Both the position numbers and the translations under genes were made by a program. From contig CALWLY010000003.1 of NCBI GenBank assembly GCA_944381635.1, positions 62,001-126,000 of the forward strand: 64,000 nt of DNA, read 5' to 3'. Shown here one piece after another: positions 46,275-55,229 of the stretch. The notes under the pieces are model-generated. The model did no database searches. It was not told the origin of the DNA and was given only the letters and a program-made list of their open reading frames with translations. Numbering within the stretch: position 1 is the first letter of the stretch; each line of letters starts with the position of its first letter. This stretch comes from an uncultured Lachnospiraceae bacterium. Its GTDB lineage: Bacteria; Bacillota; Clostridia; Lachnospirales; Lachnospiraceae.

Positions 46275-46928
46275 ATGAAATCAGTATTGATTATCGGCAT
46301 GGGAAGATTTGGCCACCATCTGGCTTACAACATGTTGGAAATGGGAAATGACGTTATGGTCATTGACAACGATGAGAAAAAATTGGAGGATATTGTTCCT
46401 TATGCTACAAGCTCCAAAATTGGGGACTGTACCAATCCGGAAGTGTTAAAGACAATCGGTGTCACTAATTTTGACGTGATTTTCGTGTGCATCGGAACCA
46501 ATTTCCAGTCCAGTCTGGAGATTACCAGTCTGGTAAAGGAAATGGGAGCAAAAAAGGTAGTCAGCAAGGCTACCAGAGATATTCAGGCAAAATTCCTTTT
46601 AAGAAATGGTGCAGACGAGGTAATTTATCCGGATAAGGATATTGCAGAGAAATGTGCAGCCCGCTACAGCGTGGACAATGTTTTTGACTATATTGAGCTG
46701 ACAGAAGGCTATGCGATTTACGAGATTCCGCCGCTGAAAGAATGGAAAGGAAGAACCATTAGAGAATCCAACATTGCGGCAAAATATAAAGTGACGATTC
46801 TGGGAATTAAAGAGTTTGGTTCTCATACCAAGATTATGCCCAGCGCAGATTATGTGATCAATGAGGATGAACACCTGATTGTTCTGGCTTCAAGAAATAA
46901 TATAGGAAAACTGTTAAAAGGAATTTAA
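46275..46928 (+). CDS. trkA: TrkA/KtrA-type potassium channel regulator
   Basis: An in-frame ATG at 46263 overlaps the ribosome site; the start at 46275 gives 217 aa. The N-terminal RCK domain has the nucleotide-binding Gly motif LIIGMGRFGHHLAYNM and acidic VMVIDNDEKK. The C-terminal TrkA-C domain covers about residues 135-217. It binds the TrkH-like pore on the cytoplasmic face and gates it by ATP/ADP or NAD(H). Confidence 0.93.
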   Translation: MKSVLIIGMGRFGHHLAYNMLEMGNDVMVIDNDEKKLEDIVPYATSSKIGDCTNPEVLKTIGVTNFDVIFVCIGTNFQSSLEITSLVKEMGAKKVVSKATRDIQAKFLLRNGADEVIYPDKDIAEKCAARYSVDNVFDYIELTEGYAIYEIPPLKEWKGRTIRESNIAAKYKVTILGIKEFGSHTKIMPSADYVINEDEHLIVLASRNNIGKLLKGI

Positions 46929-46954
46929 AGAAAAGAGAAAATGGAGAGTGCCGG

Positions 46955-47743
46955 ATGATAACAGCTATGGGAAACAGCCGTATCAAGCAGCTGGTTTTGT
47001 ATAACCAGAAGGCGAAAGCCAGAAAAAAGGATGATGTTTTTCTGGTGGAAGGACAAAAAATGTTCCTGGAGGCACCGGAAGAAGGGATTCGGGAAATCTA
47101 TGTTTCCGAATCCTTTTTTGAAAAGTGCACCTGCAGGGAAAAAATAGAGAAACATCCTTACGAGATTGTTTCGGATGAGGTGTTTCGAAAAATATCGGAT
47201 ACCCAGACACCTCAGGGGATATTGTGCGTCATGAAGCAGTACCATTACAGCCTGGATCAGCTTTTGAAGGAAAAAGAACCTCTTTTGATGGTGTTGGAAG
47301 ATATTCAGGATCCGGGAAATCTGGGAACTATTTTCCGGACCGGAGAGGGAGCCGGAGTGGACGGGATTATTATGAGCAAAGAGACTGTGGATGTGTATAA
47401 TCCTAAGGTAATTCGTTCCACCATGGGAAGCATTTATCGAATGCCTTTTATATATGTAGATTCTCTTTCAGAAATCATAGGAATTTTAAAGGAAAGGCTG
47501 GTAAATGTCTGTGCGGCTCATCTGGAAGGGAAAAAATGGTACGACGAGGAGGACTACCGGAAAGCGACGGCCTTTTTAATAGGAAACGAAGGAAACGGAC
47601 TGAAAAAGGAAACCGCCGATGCGGCGTCTATGTACATAAAGATTCCCATGAAAGGAAAGGTGGAGTCTTTAAATGCGGCAGTGGCTTCAGCTGTTTTTAT
47701 GTACGAGGCGGCAAGACAGAGAAGAAAGGAGAGTCTTGTTTAG
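46955..47743 (+). CDS. TrmH/SpoU family RNA methyltransferase
   Basis: Encodes 262 aa. The N-terminal part is a small substrate-binding domain (KARKKDDVFLVEGQKMFLEA). The SPOUT knot carries the three motifs: EDIQDPGNLGTIFRTGEGAG, FLIGNEGNGL and KIPMKGKVESLNAAVASAVF. It transfers a methyl group from SAM to the 2'-OH of a ribose, probably in 23S rRNA. Stop and start with proC are adjacent, so the genes are coupled. Confidence 0.94.
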   Translation: MITAMGNSRIKQLVLYNQKAKARKKDDVFLVEGQKMFLEAPEEGIREIYVSESFFEKCTCREKIEKHPYEIVSDEVFRKISDTQTPQGILCVMKQYHYSLDQLLKEKEPLLMVLEDIQDPGNLGTIFRTGEGAGVDGIIMSKETVDVYNPKVIRSTMGSIYRMPFIYVDSLSEIIGILKERLVNVCAAHLEGKKWYDEEDYRKATAFLIGNEGNGLKKETADAASMYIKIPMKGKVESLNAAVASAVFMYEAARQRRKESLV

Positions 47744-48538
47744 ATGAAAATCGGATTTATCGGAATGGGAAATATGGCAAAGGCGATGATTGGCGGAATG
47801 CTGGCAAAAAAGGTGGCCAGTGCGGATGAGATCACAGGCTCTGCCAAGACGGAAAAAACAAGAAAGCTGATGAGAGAAACCTATGGCATCCATGTGGCGG
47901 AGGATAATCGCACAGTGGCGCAGGAGGCGGAGTATCTGTTTCTGGCAGTAAAGCCTCAGTTCTATGAAGAGGTTTTAAAAGAGCTGGAAGGGACGGACCT
48001 GAGCGGTAAGACGGTGATCAGTATTGCACCGGGGAAAACAATCGCATGGCTCTCCGAAAAGTTAAGACAGCAGCCGGGGGTAGTAAGATGCATTCCCAAC
48101 ACACCGGCTCTGGTGGGCGAGGGTTGTACCGGTGTATGTTTTGGAGAAACGGTCAGCGAAAAGGCAAAGAAAGACGTACTGGCAGTATTAAACAGTTTCG
48201 GAAAAGCCGTGGAACTGGAAGAACGCCTTATGGATGCAGCGGGAAGCGTCAGCGGATGTTCTCCGGCTTTTGTATTTCAGTTCCTGGAGGCTATGGCAGA
48301 TGCAGGAGTGGCAGAAGGCCTTCCCAGGGCGTTGGCTTATGAACTTTCGGCACAGGCACTGCTTGGAAGCGCAAAGATGGTTCTTGAAACGGGAAAACAT
48401 CCCGGAGAACTGAAAGATATGGTATGTTCCCCTGCCGGCTCCACCATTCGGGGAGTAAAAGTTCTGGAGGAAAGAGGATTTCGGGGAGCGGTTATGGATG
48501 CGGTATGCGCCAGTATTGAAGCTTCCAGAAAGCTTTAA
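47744..48538 (+). CDS. proC: Pyrroline-5-carboxylate reductase
   Basis: Encodes 264 aa, beginning at the base after the preceding stop. The NAD(P)-binding motif is GFIGMGNMAKAMIGGM. The C-terminal half has the family signature (PAGSTIRGVKVLEERGFRGAVMDAV) that forms the proline site. It reduces pyrroline-5-carboxylate to proline in the final step of proline synthesis. No other proline gene lies nearby. Confidence 0.96.
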   Translation: MKIGFIGMGNMAKAMIGGMLAKKVASADEITGSAKTEKTRKLMRETYGIHVAEDNRTVAQEAEYLFLAVKPQFYEEVLKELEGTDLSGKTVISIAPGKTIAWLSEKLRQQPGVVRCIPNTPALVGEGCTGVCFGETVSEKAKKDVLAVLNSFGKAVELEERLMDAAGSVSGCSPAFVFQFLEAMADAGVAEGLPRALAYELSAQALLGSAKMVLETGKHPGELKDMVCSPAGSTIRGVKVLEERGFRGAVMDAVCASIEASRKL

Positions 48539-48644
48539 TAACCCTGCAGCAAACGCGTTCTTTGAAAAAATGGACGCAGTTTTTACGGAAATATTGCAAA
48601 AAGATGCTTTTTTCGACAGGAAAAAAATAGGGAAAAAAATGGAA

Positions 48645-48680
48645 AAAGTCCGAGGGAAAAATATTTCCTCGGACTTTGTA
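48645..48680. terminator. Terminator-like hairpin after proC
   Basis: AAAGTCCGAGG pairs with CCTCGGACTTT (48667-48677) around GAAAAATATTT. The T-run is on the opposite strand, so it may work in both directions. No other feature is visible in the 391-base gap apart from the promoter at 48828. Confidence 0.65.
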
Positions 48681-48827
48681 TGTAAAAAAATACGCTGTTT
48701 TTGTATGAAATAAGGTAAAAATAAAAAGAAAAAGCAAGAAAAATAGGTAAAAATGCCAATGGATATTCCGGCTTGTTGAAAATGACAATAGAGAAACTAC
48801 CAAAAAAGAGGGTATTTTCAAAAAGTG

Positions 48828-48856
48828 TTGACAAATAAAAAGTTCCCTGATATGAT
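48828..48856 (+). promoter_or_regulatory. Promoter of the first SH3-SleB gene
   Basis: A perfect TTGACA followed by TATGAT after exactly 17 bases, about 70 bases before the start codon. Confidence 0.8.
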
Positions 48857-48929
48857 ACTCGGCGTAATAATTGTTAACAAGTTTGTAACAATTCAACAAA
48901 CTTCTGTAAACAAAACAATGGAGGTAATC

Positions 48930-50135
48930 ATGGACACAAAAGGCAGAAAGTTGTGGATGCGTGCAGCCGGTATGTTCCTTGCAGGAATTATTGCCGTTGG
49001 CACATGCGAAACAACCGCTATGGCGAGTAGTATCGGAGTGATTGATACAGCGGATATGCTGGATATTCATTCGGAATCAGATTCCTCTTCGGATGTGGTC
49101 GGCCAGATCATGGACGAAGCACATGTGGCAATTCTGGAAAATGCAGGAGATTGGGTAAAGATTCAGGCCGGAGATATTACCGGATGGGTAAGCAGTTCCA
49201 ATATCCATGTAAAAGAAGAATGCGATGTGGAAGAGGCAGTTTCGGTAAACGAACAGATTATTGAAGAAATCCAGCAGGACGCAGAAAGTACACAGGATAA
49301 CAGCACAGAAGACGGCGAAGAGACAGAAGAATCTGTGGAACAGGAAACAGAGGAAACGGAAAACAGCCAGCCGGAACAGGTGGAAACATCCGAAAATGTA
49401 CAGAATCAGACAGAAGAGTCTGAAGAAGTAAAAGCCGAGGAAGAAGCGAAAGCAGAAGAAGCGGCAAGACAGGCAGCCGAGGAAGCAGCAAAGGCCGAAG
49501 CAGAAGAGGCGGCAAGACAGGCAGCCCAGGAAGCAGCAAAAGCCGAAGCAGAAGAGGCGGCAAGACAGGCAGCCGAGGAAGCGGCAAAAGCAGCAGAAGA
49601 GGCGGCAAGACAGGCAGCCGAGGAAGCGGCAAAAGCAGCAGAAGAGGCGGCAAGACAGGCAGCTGAGGAAGCGGCAAAAGCAGCAGAAGAGGCAGCAAGA
49701 CAGGCGGCCGAGGAAGCGGCGAAGGCAGCGGAAGAGGCGGCAAGACAGGCAGCTGAGGAAGCAGCAAAAGCAGCAGTGGCTCAGCAGATGAACGTGTCTC
49801 AGAGCGATATGGATCTTTTGGCAGCCATCATTTACTGTGAGGCAGGCTCCGAACCTTATGTAGGAAAAGTTGCGGTAGGCAACGTGGTGATGAACCGGGT
49901 AAAACACCCCAGCTATCCCAACAGTATCTCTGAGGTTATTTACGCAAGAGGACAGTTCAGCCCGGTAAGAAACGGAAGTCTGGAAAAAGCTTTAAAGTAC
50001 AATAGAGCAGATCAAAGCTGCTATCAGGCAGCATGGGAAGCACTCTCAGGAAGTGCACCGGTTGGAGATAAACTGTATTTCCGCCGCAACAACGGCAGAT
50101 CAGGTCAGGTAATCGGGCACCATGTTTTCTATTAA
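48930..50135 (+). CDS. SH3-SleB cell-wall hydrolase with Ala-rich repeats
   Basis: The ATG at 48930 follows aatggaggt; the product is 401 aa with a signal peptide (to about residue 32). A bacterial SH3 domain (about 35-90, WVKIQAGDITGWVSSSN) follows, then acidic residues and an alanine-rich helix of about 110 residues. The C-terminal domain (about 290-401) is the SleB-type hydrolase: AIIYCEAGSEPYVGKVAVGN with catalytic Glu, and FSPVRNGSLEKALK. It likely cleaves peptidoglycan at the surface. A paralogue follows at 50547. Confidence 0.9.
   Translation: MDTKGRKLWMRAAGMFLAGIIAVGTCETTAMASSIGVIDTADMLDIHSESDSSSDVVGQIMDEAHVAILENAGDWVKIQAGDITGWVSSSNIHVKEECDVEEAVSVNEQIIEEIQQDAESTQDNSTEDGEETEESVEQETEETENSQPEQVETSENVQNQTEESEEVKAEEEAKAEEAARQAAEEAAKAEAEEAARQAAQEAAKAEAEEAARQAAEEAAKAAEEAARQAAEEAAKAAEEAARQAAEEAAKAAEEAARQAAEEAAKAAEEAARQAAEEAAKAAVAQQMNVSQSDMDLLAAIIYCEAGSEPYVGKVAVGNVVMNRVKHPSYPNSISEVIYARGQFSPVRNGSLEKALKYNRADQSCYQAAWEALSGSAPVGDKLYFRRNNGRSGQVIGHHVFY
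49440..49778 (+). repeat. Tandem repeat coding Ala/Glu-rich helix
   Basis: Seven units encode EAARQAA followed by EEAAKA-type residues; the units have 42-48 bp and the last four are nearly identical. The segment forms a continuous helical rod and its copy number could vary by slippage without breaking the frame. Confidence 0.88.
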
Positions 50136-50139
50136 GATA

Positions 50140-50313
50140 AAATGAGCCAAGGGACAAATGGACATAAAATACATGCTTGCATGTATTTTTATGTCTATGG
50201 GGCCCGAAAAACATAAGCAAGTAGCCATTTTTCGAAGAAAAATGAGCGAATTGTGAATGTTTTTGTCGATTTTGGGAGTGCGTGGCACAGAAAAATCGAC
50301 ATCAGGCTCATTT
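50140..50313 (+). repeat. Structured repeat family A, copy with changed closing stem
   Basis: AAATGAGCC (50140-50148) pairs with GGCTCATTT (50305-50313), where other copies have TGATGCC and GGCATC. Hairpin 1 (GACATAAAATACATG with CATGTATTTTTATGTC) is nearly identical to the 18484 copy. A AAACATAAGCAAG-type segment and hairpin 2 with CGATTTT and AAAATCG follow. It occupies most of the gap between the two SleB genes. Confidence 0.88.
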
Positions 50314-50352
50314 GTCGGGCAACTCGTGAGATTCTGCACTAAGTAAAAAGAG

Positions 50353-50404
50353 AAAGGGAATGCAGGAAAGTCTTGGAAAAGATTTTTCTGGCATTCCCTT
50401 TTGT
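50353..50404 (+). terminator. Terminator between the SleB genes
   Basis: AAAGGGAATGC pairs with GCATTCCCTTT (50391-50401), 11 bp, followed by TTGT. Confidence 0.8.
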
Positions 50405-50425
50405 ATTCCCGTAAATTCGGAATTC

Positions 50426-50454
50426 TTGACATCAAAAACATTGTTTGTTAGGAT
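50426..50454 (+). promoter_or_regulatory. Promoter of the second SH3-SleB gene
   Basis: A perfect TTGACA is followed after 17 bases by TAGGAT; the start codon is about 90 bases downstream. Confidence 0.7.
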
Positions 50455-50546
50455 AAATACATCGAAATGTAATAGAATTGTAACATTTTTGACACTTTGG
50501 GCATAGTGTATGGGCAAACGTAAAACAGGAGGACACAAAAGCAGGT

Positions 50547-51791
50547 ATGAAAGCGGGAAAATCAGGCAAAAGCTATGTAATAGCAGCAGTTTTTACGGCA
50601 GGAATTTTATTGTTTTCAGGCAATGCGGATACAGTTCAGGCAAAAACATCAGACACTTTGCGGCAATGGAACGCAGGCGTGGGTGCACTGCTGGAAGGAG
50701 AACTTTCCGCAAATCAGGAAGTTTTAGAAAAGCAGGAATCATCTTCAAAACAGCAGGCTGATTCCAAAGAAGATGCAGCAAAGAAAAATGATTTACAGGA
50801 AGAAGAAAGCTCAGGAGAGCAGGCGGAAAGTTCTCTCGTTATGGCAAATGTGGAAAACGTGCTGAACGTGAGAGAGGAGCCCAGTGAGGACGCTCCGAAA
50901 GCCGGTTATCTGTATGCGGACTGCGGAGGAGAAGTGCTGGAGAGAAAGGACGGATGGACCAAACTGGAGTCCGGAGAACTGACAGGATGGGCCAAAGACG
51001 AATACCTTCTTTTCGGAGAGGAAGCGGAAGAACTGGCGGATGATGTGGGGCTTACGGAGGCGGTGGTCACTACGCAGACGTTGAGGGTCCGCATGGAGCC
51101 GGATGAAAAAGCGAAAGTTCTGGATCTGGCGGCAGAAGGGGACGCTTACGAAGTACTGGACGCAGAGCAGCTTGATTTCAGCGATAATATGACGATATCG
51201 GAAGACTGGGTAGCGGTAGACTTTGAAGGAGATACCGGTTTCGTGTCTGCGGATTATGTGCAGATACGCAGGGAAATTGACCAGGGAGAGACGATCGAGC
51301 AGGTAAAGCAGAGGGAAGAAGAGGAAAAAGCCCAGGAGGAAGAACAGGCAGAAGAGCAGGAAGAAAAAGAAGATAAAACAGCACAGAGCAGTGAAGAAAG
51401 TGATGCTCAGGAAAAGAAAGCGGAGAGAACAGTGACGCAGGCAGTGCCGGCAGGAACGGACGAAGTGATGCTGTTAGCCTCCCTGATTCACTGTGAAGCG
51501 GGAAATCAGCCTTATGAAGGGCAGCTGGCCGTGGGGGCTGTTGTTATGAACCGGCTAAAAAGTTCCGCCTATCCCGATACGATCTATGATGTTATTTTTG
51601 CTTCCGGGCAGTTCGGACCGGCAGGCAGAGGGGATGTGGCAAGAAGAATTGCGGAAGGCAGCGTGAAGCAGTCCTGCATTCAGGCGGCCACGGAAGCCAT
51701 ATCCGGCGTCACCAACGTAGGAAATGCCACGCACTTTCGAAGAGCGGGCAGCAGAGACGGCATTGTGATAGGAAACCATGTTTTCTGGTAA
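50547..51791 (+). CDS. SH3-SH3-SleB cell-wall hydrolase
   Basis: Encodes 414 aa after an acaggagga site. A signal peptide (about 1-32) leads to a short acidic spacer, two SH3 domains (about 96-155 and 168-255), a Glu/Gln-rich linker (about 255-300) and a SleB-type hydrolase domain (about 306-414) with LIHCEAGNQPYEGQLAVGAV and FGPAGRGDVARRI. It is the paralogue of the preceding gene; the two share the C-terminal domain and differ in the spacer (acidic coiled coil here, Ala-rich rod there). Confidence 0.9.
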   Translation: MKAGKSGKSYVIAAVFTAGILLFSGNADTVQAKTSDTLRQWNAGVGALLEGELSANQEVLEKQESSSKQQADSKEDAAKKNDLQEEESSGEQAESSLVMANVENVLNVREEPSEDAPKAGYLYADCGGEVLERKDGWTKLESGELTGWAKDEYLLFGEEAEELADDVGLTEAVVTTQTLRVRMEPDEKAKVLDLAAEGDAYEVLDAEQLDFSDNMTISEDWVAVDFEGDTGFVSADYVQIRREIDQGETIEQVKQREEEEKAQEEEQAEEQEEKEDKTAQSSEESDAQEKKAERTVTQAVPAGTDEVMLLASLIHCEAGNQPYEGQLAVGAVVMNRLKSSAYPDTIYDVIFASGQFGPAGRGDVARRIAEGSVKQSCIQAATEAISGVTNVGNATHFRRAGSRDGIVIGNHVFW

Positions 51792-51806
51792 TCACTCACA
51801 ATTTTG

Positions 51807-51835
51807 TTGTGGGAAATAAGCCGATATAGTATAAT
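51807..51835 (+). promoter_or_regulatory. Promoter of the nfeD-SPFH operon
   Basis: TATAAT at 51830-51835 with a weak TTGTGG 17 bases upstream, 31 bases before the start codon. Confidence 0.5.
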
Positions 51836-51865
51836 AAAACCAGATTCATGAAAGGAGGGGATTTT

Positions 51866-52339
51866 ATGAATCAGGTTATATTCTGGCTCATTCTTCTGCT
51901 GCTTTTAGTAGCCATCGAAGTTGCTACGCTGGGACTTACCACTATATGGTTTGCAGGAGGTGCGCTGATTGCCGTCATAGCTGCAGCGCTGAACGCCCCG
52001 TTGTTTCTGCAGATTGCCCTGTTTCTTGCGGTGTCTGTGGTGCTGCTTGTCTTTACCAGACCGGTGGCGGTGCGTTATTTCAACAAGGATCGTACCAAGA
52101 CAAATGTGGAAAGTCTGGTGGGACAGAAGGGCATTGTGGTTAAAGAAGTCAACAACCTGGAAGGGACCGGACAGGTGAGCCTCAACGGAATGGAGTGGTC
52201 TGCGCGAAGTATAGACGGCAAAGGACCGATTCCGGAAGGAGCAGTGGTTGTTGTCCGTGAGATTCGCGGCGTAAAAGTTCTGGTGCAGGAGTCTGCGGCA
52301 GATGAGAATGACTGCGAAGATGCGGCAGGCAAGAATTGA
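51866..52339 (+). CDS. NfeD-like membrane protein
   Basis: The ATG at 51866 follows aaaggagggg and gives 157 aa. Three to four hydrophobic segments in the first 75 residues are followed by the NfeD C-terminal OB-fold (SLVGQKGIVVKEVNNLEGTG, VSLNGMEWSARSID). NfeD proteins partner with SPFH/stomatin proteins in membrane quality control. The next gene is exactly such a partner, 47 bases away. Confidence 0.92.
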   Translation: MNQVIFWLILLLLLVAIEVATLGLTTIWFAGGALIAVIAAALNAPLFLQIALFLAVSVVLLVFTRPVAVRYFNKDRTKTNVESLVGQKGIVVKEVNNLEGTGQVSLNGMEWSARSIDGKGPIPEGAVVVVREIRGVKVLVQESAADENDCEDAAGKN

Positions 52340-52353
52340 AGTGAGAAAGTAAA

Positions 52354-52386
52354 GCCGCTGATGCGGCAGAATGAGAGGAAAAAATT
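52354..52386 (+). promoter_or_regulatory. Hairpin plus ribosome-site leader of the SPFH gene
   Basis: GCCGC and GCGGC with loop TGAT, followed by AGAATGAGAGGAAAAAATT and the ATG at 52387. It lies in the intercistronic spacer of the operon. Confidence 0.6.
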
Positions 52387-53310
52387 ATGTTGGCGGTAGT
52401 AGGTTTGATTATCATTTTACTGGTTATTATTTTGCTGGCTTCCTGCATAAAGATTGTGCCCCAGGCACAGGCTTATGTAGTTGAGAGACTGGGAGCTTAT
52501 CAGGGAACCTGGGGAGTGGGACTGCACTTTAAAGTGCCGATCTTAGACCGCGTTGCCAAAAAGGTTCTTTTAAAAGAGCAGGTGGTGGATTTTGCACCCC
52601 AGCCGGTTATCACCAAAGATAACGTTACCATGCGCATTGATACGGTTGTGTTTTTCCAGATTACAGATCCGAAGCTGTTCGCCTACGGCGTGGAAAATCC
52701 CATTATGGCGATTGAAAATCTGACAGCCACAACCCTGAGAAATATTATCGGTGATCTGGAACTTGACCAGACACTTACATCCAGAGAAACCATCAACACA
52801 AAAATGAGAGCATCCCTGGATATTGCAACCGACCCCTGGGGCATTAAGGTAAACCGTGTGGAACTGAAAAACATCATTCCGCCTTCGGCAATCCAGGATG
52901 CCATGGAAAAACAGATGAAAGCAGAGCGTGAACGCCGTGAAGCGATCCTCCGGGCAGAAGGTGAGAAGAAATCCACCATTCTGGTTGCGGAAGGTAAAAA
53001 AGAATCTGCAATTCTTGAGGCGGAGGCAGAAAAACAGTCTGCGATCCTTCGCGCCGAGGCTGAAAAGGAAAAAATGATCCGTGAAGCGGAAGGTGAAGCG
53101 GAAGCCATCATGAAAGTCCAGAAAGCTACGGCAGACGGTCTGCGCTTTATCAAAGAAGTGGGCGCTGATGAGGCGGTGCTGAGATTGAGAAGTCTGGAAG
53201 CTTTTGAAAAAGTTGCGGACGGCAAAGCGACCAAAATTATTATTCCGTCAGAGATCCAGAGCATGGCAGGAACACTGGCAAGTGCCAAAGAATTGCTGGT
53301 TGATAAATAA
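52387..53310 (+). CDS. SPFH/stomatin-like protein (QmcA/paraslipin type)
   Basis: Encodes 307 aa. A short N-terminal membrane segment (LVIILLASCIKIV) is followed by the SPFH domain (PQAQAYVVERLGAYQGTW, VDFAPQPVITKDNVTMRIDT, FQITDP) and a long Ala/Glu-rich helix (about 180-250, RREAILRAEGEKKSTILVAE) that drives oligomerisation. Such proteins form large membrane cages and act with NfeD. A terminator follows the gene. Confidence 0.94.
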   Translation: MLAVVGLIIILLVIILLASCIKIVPQAQAYVVERLGAYQGTWGVGLHFKVPILDRVAKKVLLKEQVVDFAPQPVITKDNVTMRIDTVVFFQITDPKLFAYGVENPIMAIENLTATTLRNIIGDLELDQTLTSRETINTKMRASLDIATDPWGIKVNRVELKNIIPPSAIQDAMEKQMKAERERREAILRAEGEKKSTILVAEGKKESAILEAEAEKQSAILRAEAEKEKMIREAEGEAEAIMKVQKATADGLRFIKEVGADEAVLRLRSLEAFEKVADGKATKIIIPSEIQSMAGTLASAKELLVDK

Positions 53311-53330
53311 GAAACTATTTACAAGAGGGA

Positions 53331-53363
53331 ACCTCACACTCTATAATGAGTGTGGGGTTTTTG
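53331..53363 (+). terminator. Rho-independent terminator after the SPFH gene
   Basis: ACCTCACACTC pairs with GAGTGTGGGGT (one G-U), loop TATAAT, followed by TTTTTGG. Confidence 0.85.
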
Positions 53364-53396
53364 GTTTTGTGACAAAAGGCAGAATGAGAGGTTAGG

Positions 53397-54392
53397 ATGA
53401 TGAACTTAAAAGGACGCAGTTTTTTAAAATTACTGGATTATACGCCGGAAGAAATTACATATCTGATAGATTTGGCCGCTGATTTGAAGGCAAAGAAGAA
53501 GGCCGGAATTCCCGTGAATCGTTTTCAGGGGAAAAATGTGGCGCTGATTTTTGAAAAGACAAGCACACGGACCAGAAGTTCTTTTGAGGTGGCTGCCCAC
53601 GATCTGGGTATGGGAACCACTTATCTGGATCCCTCCTGCTCTCAGATCGGAAAAAAAGAAAGTATCCGCGATACCGCCAGAGTTCTGGGACGTATGTACG
53701 AAGGAATTGAATACCGCGGTTATGGGCAGAGTATTGTGGAGGAGCTGGCAAAATATGCAGGAGTACCTGTATGGAACGGGCTGACCAACGAGTTTCATCC
53801 CACACAGATGCTGGCAGATCTTTTGACCATCAAAGAGCATCTGGGAAGAATCCGAGGAGTAAAGCTTGTCTACATGGGAGATGCACGCTATAATATGGGA
53901 AATTCCTATATGGTAGTCTGCGCAAAGATGGGTATGCACTTTGTAGCCTGTGCGCCCAGCAAATATTTCCCGGGCAAAGAGCTTGTGGAAACCTGTGAAG
54001 CGATCGCAAAAGAAAACGGCGGAAGCATTACACTGACAGAAGATGTCAAGGAAGGAACCAAAGATGCAGATGTGATCTGTACGGATGTGTGGGTATCCAT
54101 GGGAGAACCCGACAGCATCTGGAGAGAGCGCATCGAGGATCTGATGCCGTATCAGGTTAATCGTGCGGTTATGCAGAACGCGGGAAATGCAATCTTTATG
54201 CACTGCCTGCCTGCTTTCCACGACCGCAATACGGGAATCGGTGAGGAAATTGCAGCCCGTTTTGGTATTTACGAGATGGAAGTGACGGATGAAGTGTTCG
54301 AATCTCCGCAGTCTGTCGTTTTTGATGAGGCCGAAAACCGTATGCATACGATCAAAGCTGTTATGGCGGCTACACTGGGATGGGAAGAATAG
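53397..54392 (+). CDS. argF: Ornithine carbamoyltransferase
   Basis: Two adjacent ATGs (53397 and 53400) could start this 330-331 aa protein; gagagg lies just upstream. Carbamoyl-phosphate loop [23 protein letters not shown] and HCLPAFHD are all intact. The enzyme makes citrulline from ornithine and carbamoyl phosphate. No other arginine genes accompany it, so it may serve biosynthesis or arginine deiminase catabolism. Its 3' end overlaps birA by 13 bases. Confidence 0.97.
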   Translation: MMNLKGRSFLKLLDYTPEEITYLIDLAADLKAKKKAGIPVNRFQGKNVALIFEKTSTRTRSSFEVAAHDLGMGTTYLDPSCSQIGKKESIRDTARVLGRMYEGIEYRGYGQSIVEELAKYAGVPVWNGLTNEFHPTQMLADLLTIKEHLGRIRGVKLVYMGDARYNMGNSYMVVCAKMGMHFVACAPSKYFPGKELVETCEAIAKENGGSITLTEDVKEGTKDADVICTDVWVSMGEPDSIWRERIEDLMPYQVNRAVMQNAGNAIFMHCLPAFHDRNTGIGEEIAARFGIYEMEVTDEVFESPQSVVFDEAENRMHTIKAVMAATLGWEE

Positions 54393-55204
54393 AAATAAAT
54401 CATAGTGCGGATTTTTCCGCGGAAAGAATCCGGCAGGGTATTGCCGGGCAGTGGCTGGGAAGGAATCTGATCTGGAAGGAAACAACGGAATCCACAAACA
54501 GAGACGCAGCCCTTCTTGCCGGTGAAAAACCGGTGCACGGAACCGTCATCGTGGCAGATTGTCAGACAGGCGGAAAAGGCAGGCGGGGAAGGAGCTGGAC
54601 TTCCCCTGCCGGTGTGAATCTGTATTTCAGCATTCTTATGAAACCGGAAATGGAAACAGATAAGATCAGCACCATCACGCTGGTGACGGCGCTGGCTGTG
54701 GCAGAGGCTTTGCGGGAAAAAGAGGTGGATGTGCAGATAAAGTGGCCCAATGACATTGTCATCCATGGACGAAAGCTGGCGGGGATTCTAACCGAGTTAA
54801 AGCTTTTGGAGAAAAAAAAGGCTTATGTCATAACAGGCATCGGCATCAATGTAAACCAGACGGAGTTTCCGGAAGACCTGCAGGAAAATGCGGTTTCGCT
54901 GGCGCTGGAAACCGGAAGAAACTGGAATCGGAGCATACTTTTGTGTGACATTTTAAAAAGGCTTGAGGAAAGGTATGACAGATTTTTTGAAACAGGAGAT
55001 CTGTCTTTTTGCCTGAAAGAGTACGAAGCCCTTCTTGCCAACAGGGGCAGGAACGTTATGGTTATGGAGCCTTCAGGGGCCTATGCGGGAGTTGCCCTTG
55101 GAATTGATGAGCGTGGCAGACTTTTGGTGCAAAGAGAAGATGGAACCGTTGCATCGGTCTACGCCGGTGAAGTGTCGGTGAGGGGAATTTACGGATACGT
55201 TTGA
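54380..55204 (+). CDS. birA: Biotin--protein ligase
   Basis: Encodes 274 aa and starts within the end of argF. The biotin-binding loop is [13 protein letters not shown] and the KWPNDI segment and C-terminal SH3-like domain (about 225-274) are present. There is no N-terminal winged helix, so it is a class I ligase that does not repress biotin genes. It attaches biotin to carboxylase carrier proteins. The overlap with argF suggests shared transcription. Confidence 0.93.
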   Translation: MGRIEINHSADFSAERIRQGIAGQWLGRNLIWKETTESTNRDAALLAGEKPVHGTVIVADCQTGGKGRRGRSWTSPAGVNLYFSILMKPEMETDKISTITLVTALAVAEALREKEVDVQIKWPNDIVIHGRKLAGILTELKLLEKKKAYVITGIGINVNQTEFPEDLQENAVSLALETGRNWNRSILLCDILKRLEERYDRFFETGDLSFCLKEYEALLANRGRNVMVMEPSGAYAGVALGIDERGRLLVQREDGTVASVYAGEVSVRGIYGYV

Positions 55205-55229
55205 AAAGGCAAAAGAAAGGAAAGATTGC

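Noticed and set aside
49077-49907. Long Cys/Leu/Phe-rich minus-strand frame
   Set aside because: It is the complement of the alanine-rich repeats in the SleB-type gene and has no signals of its own.
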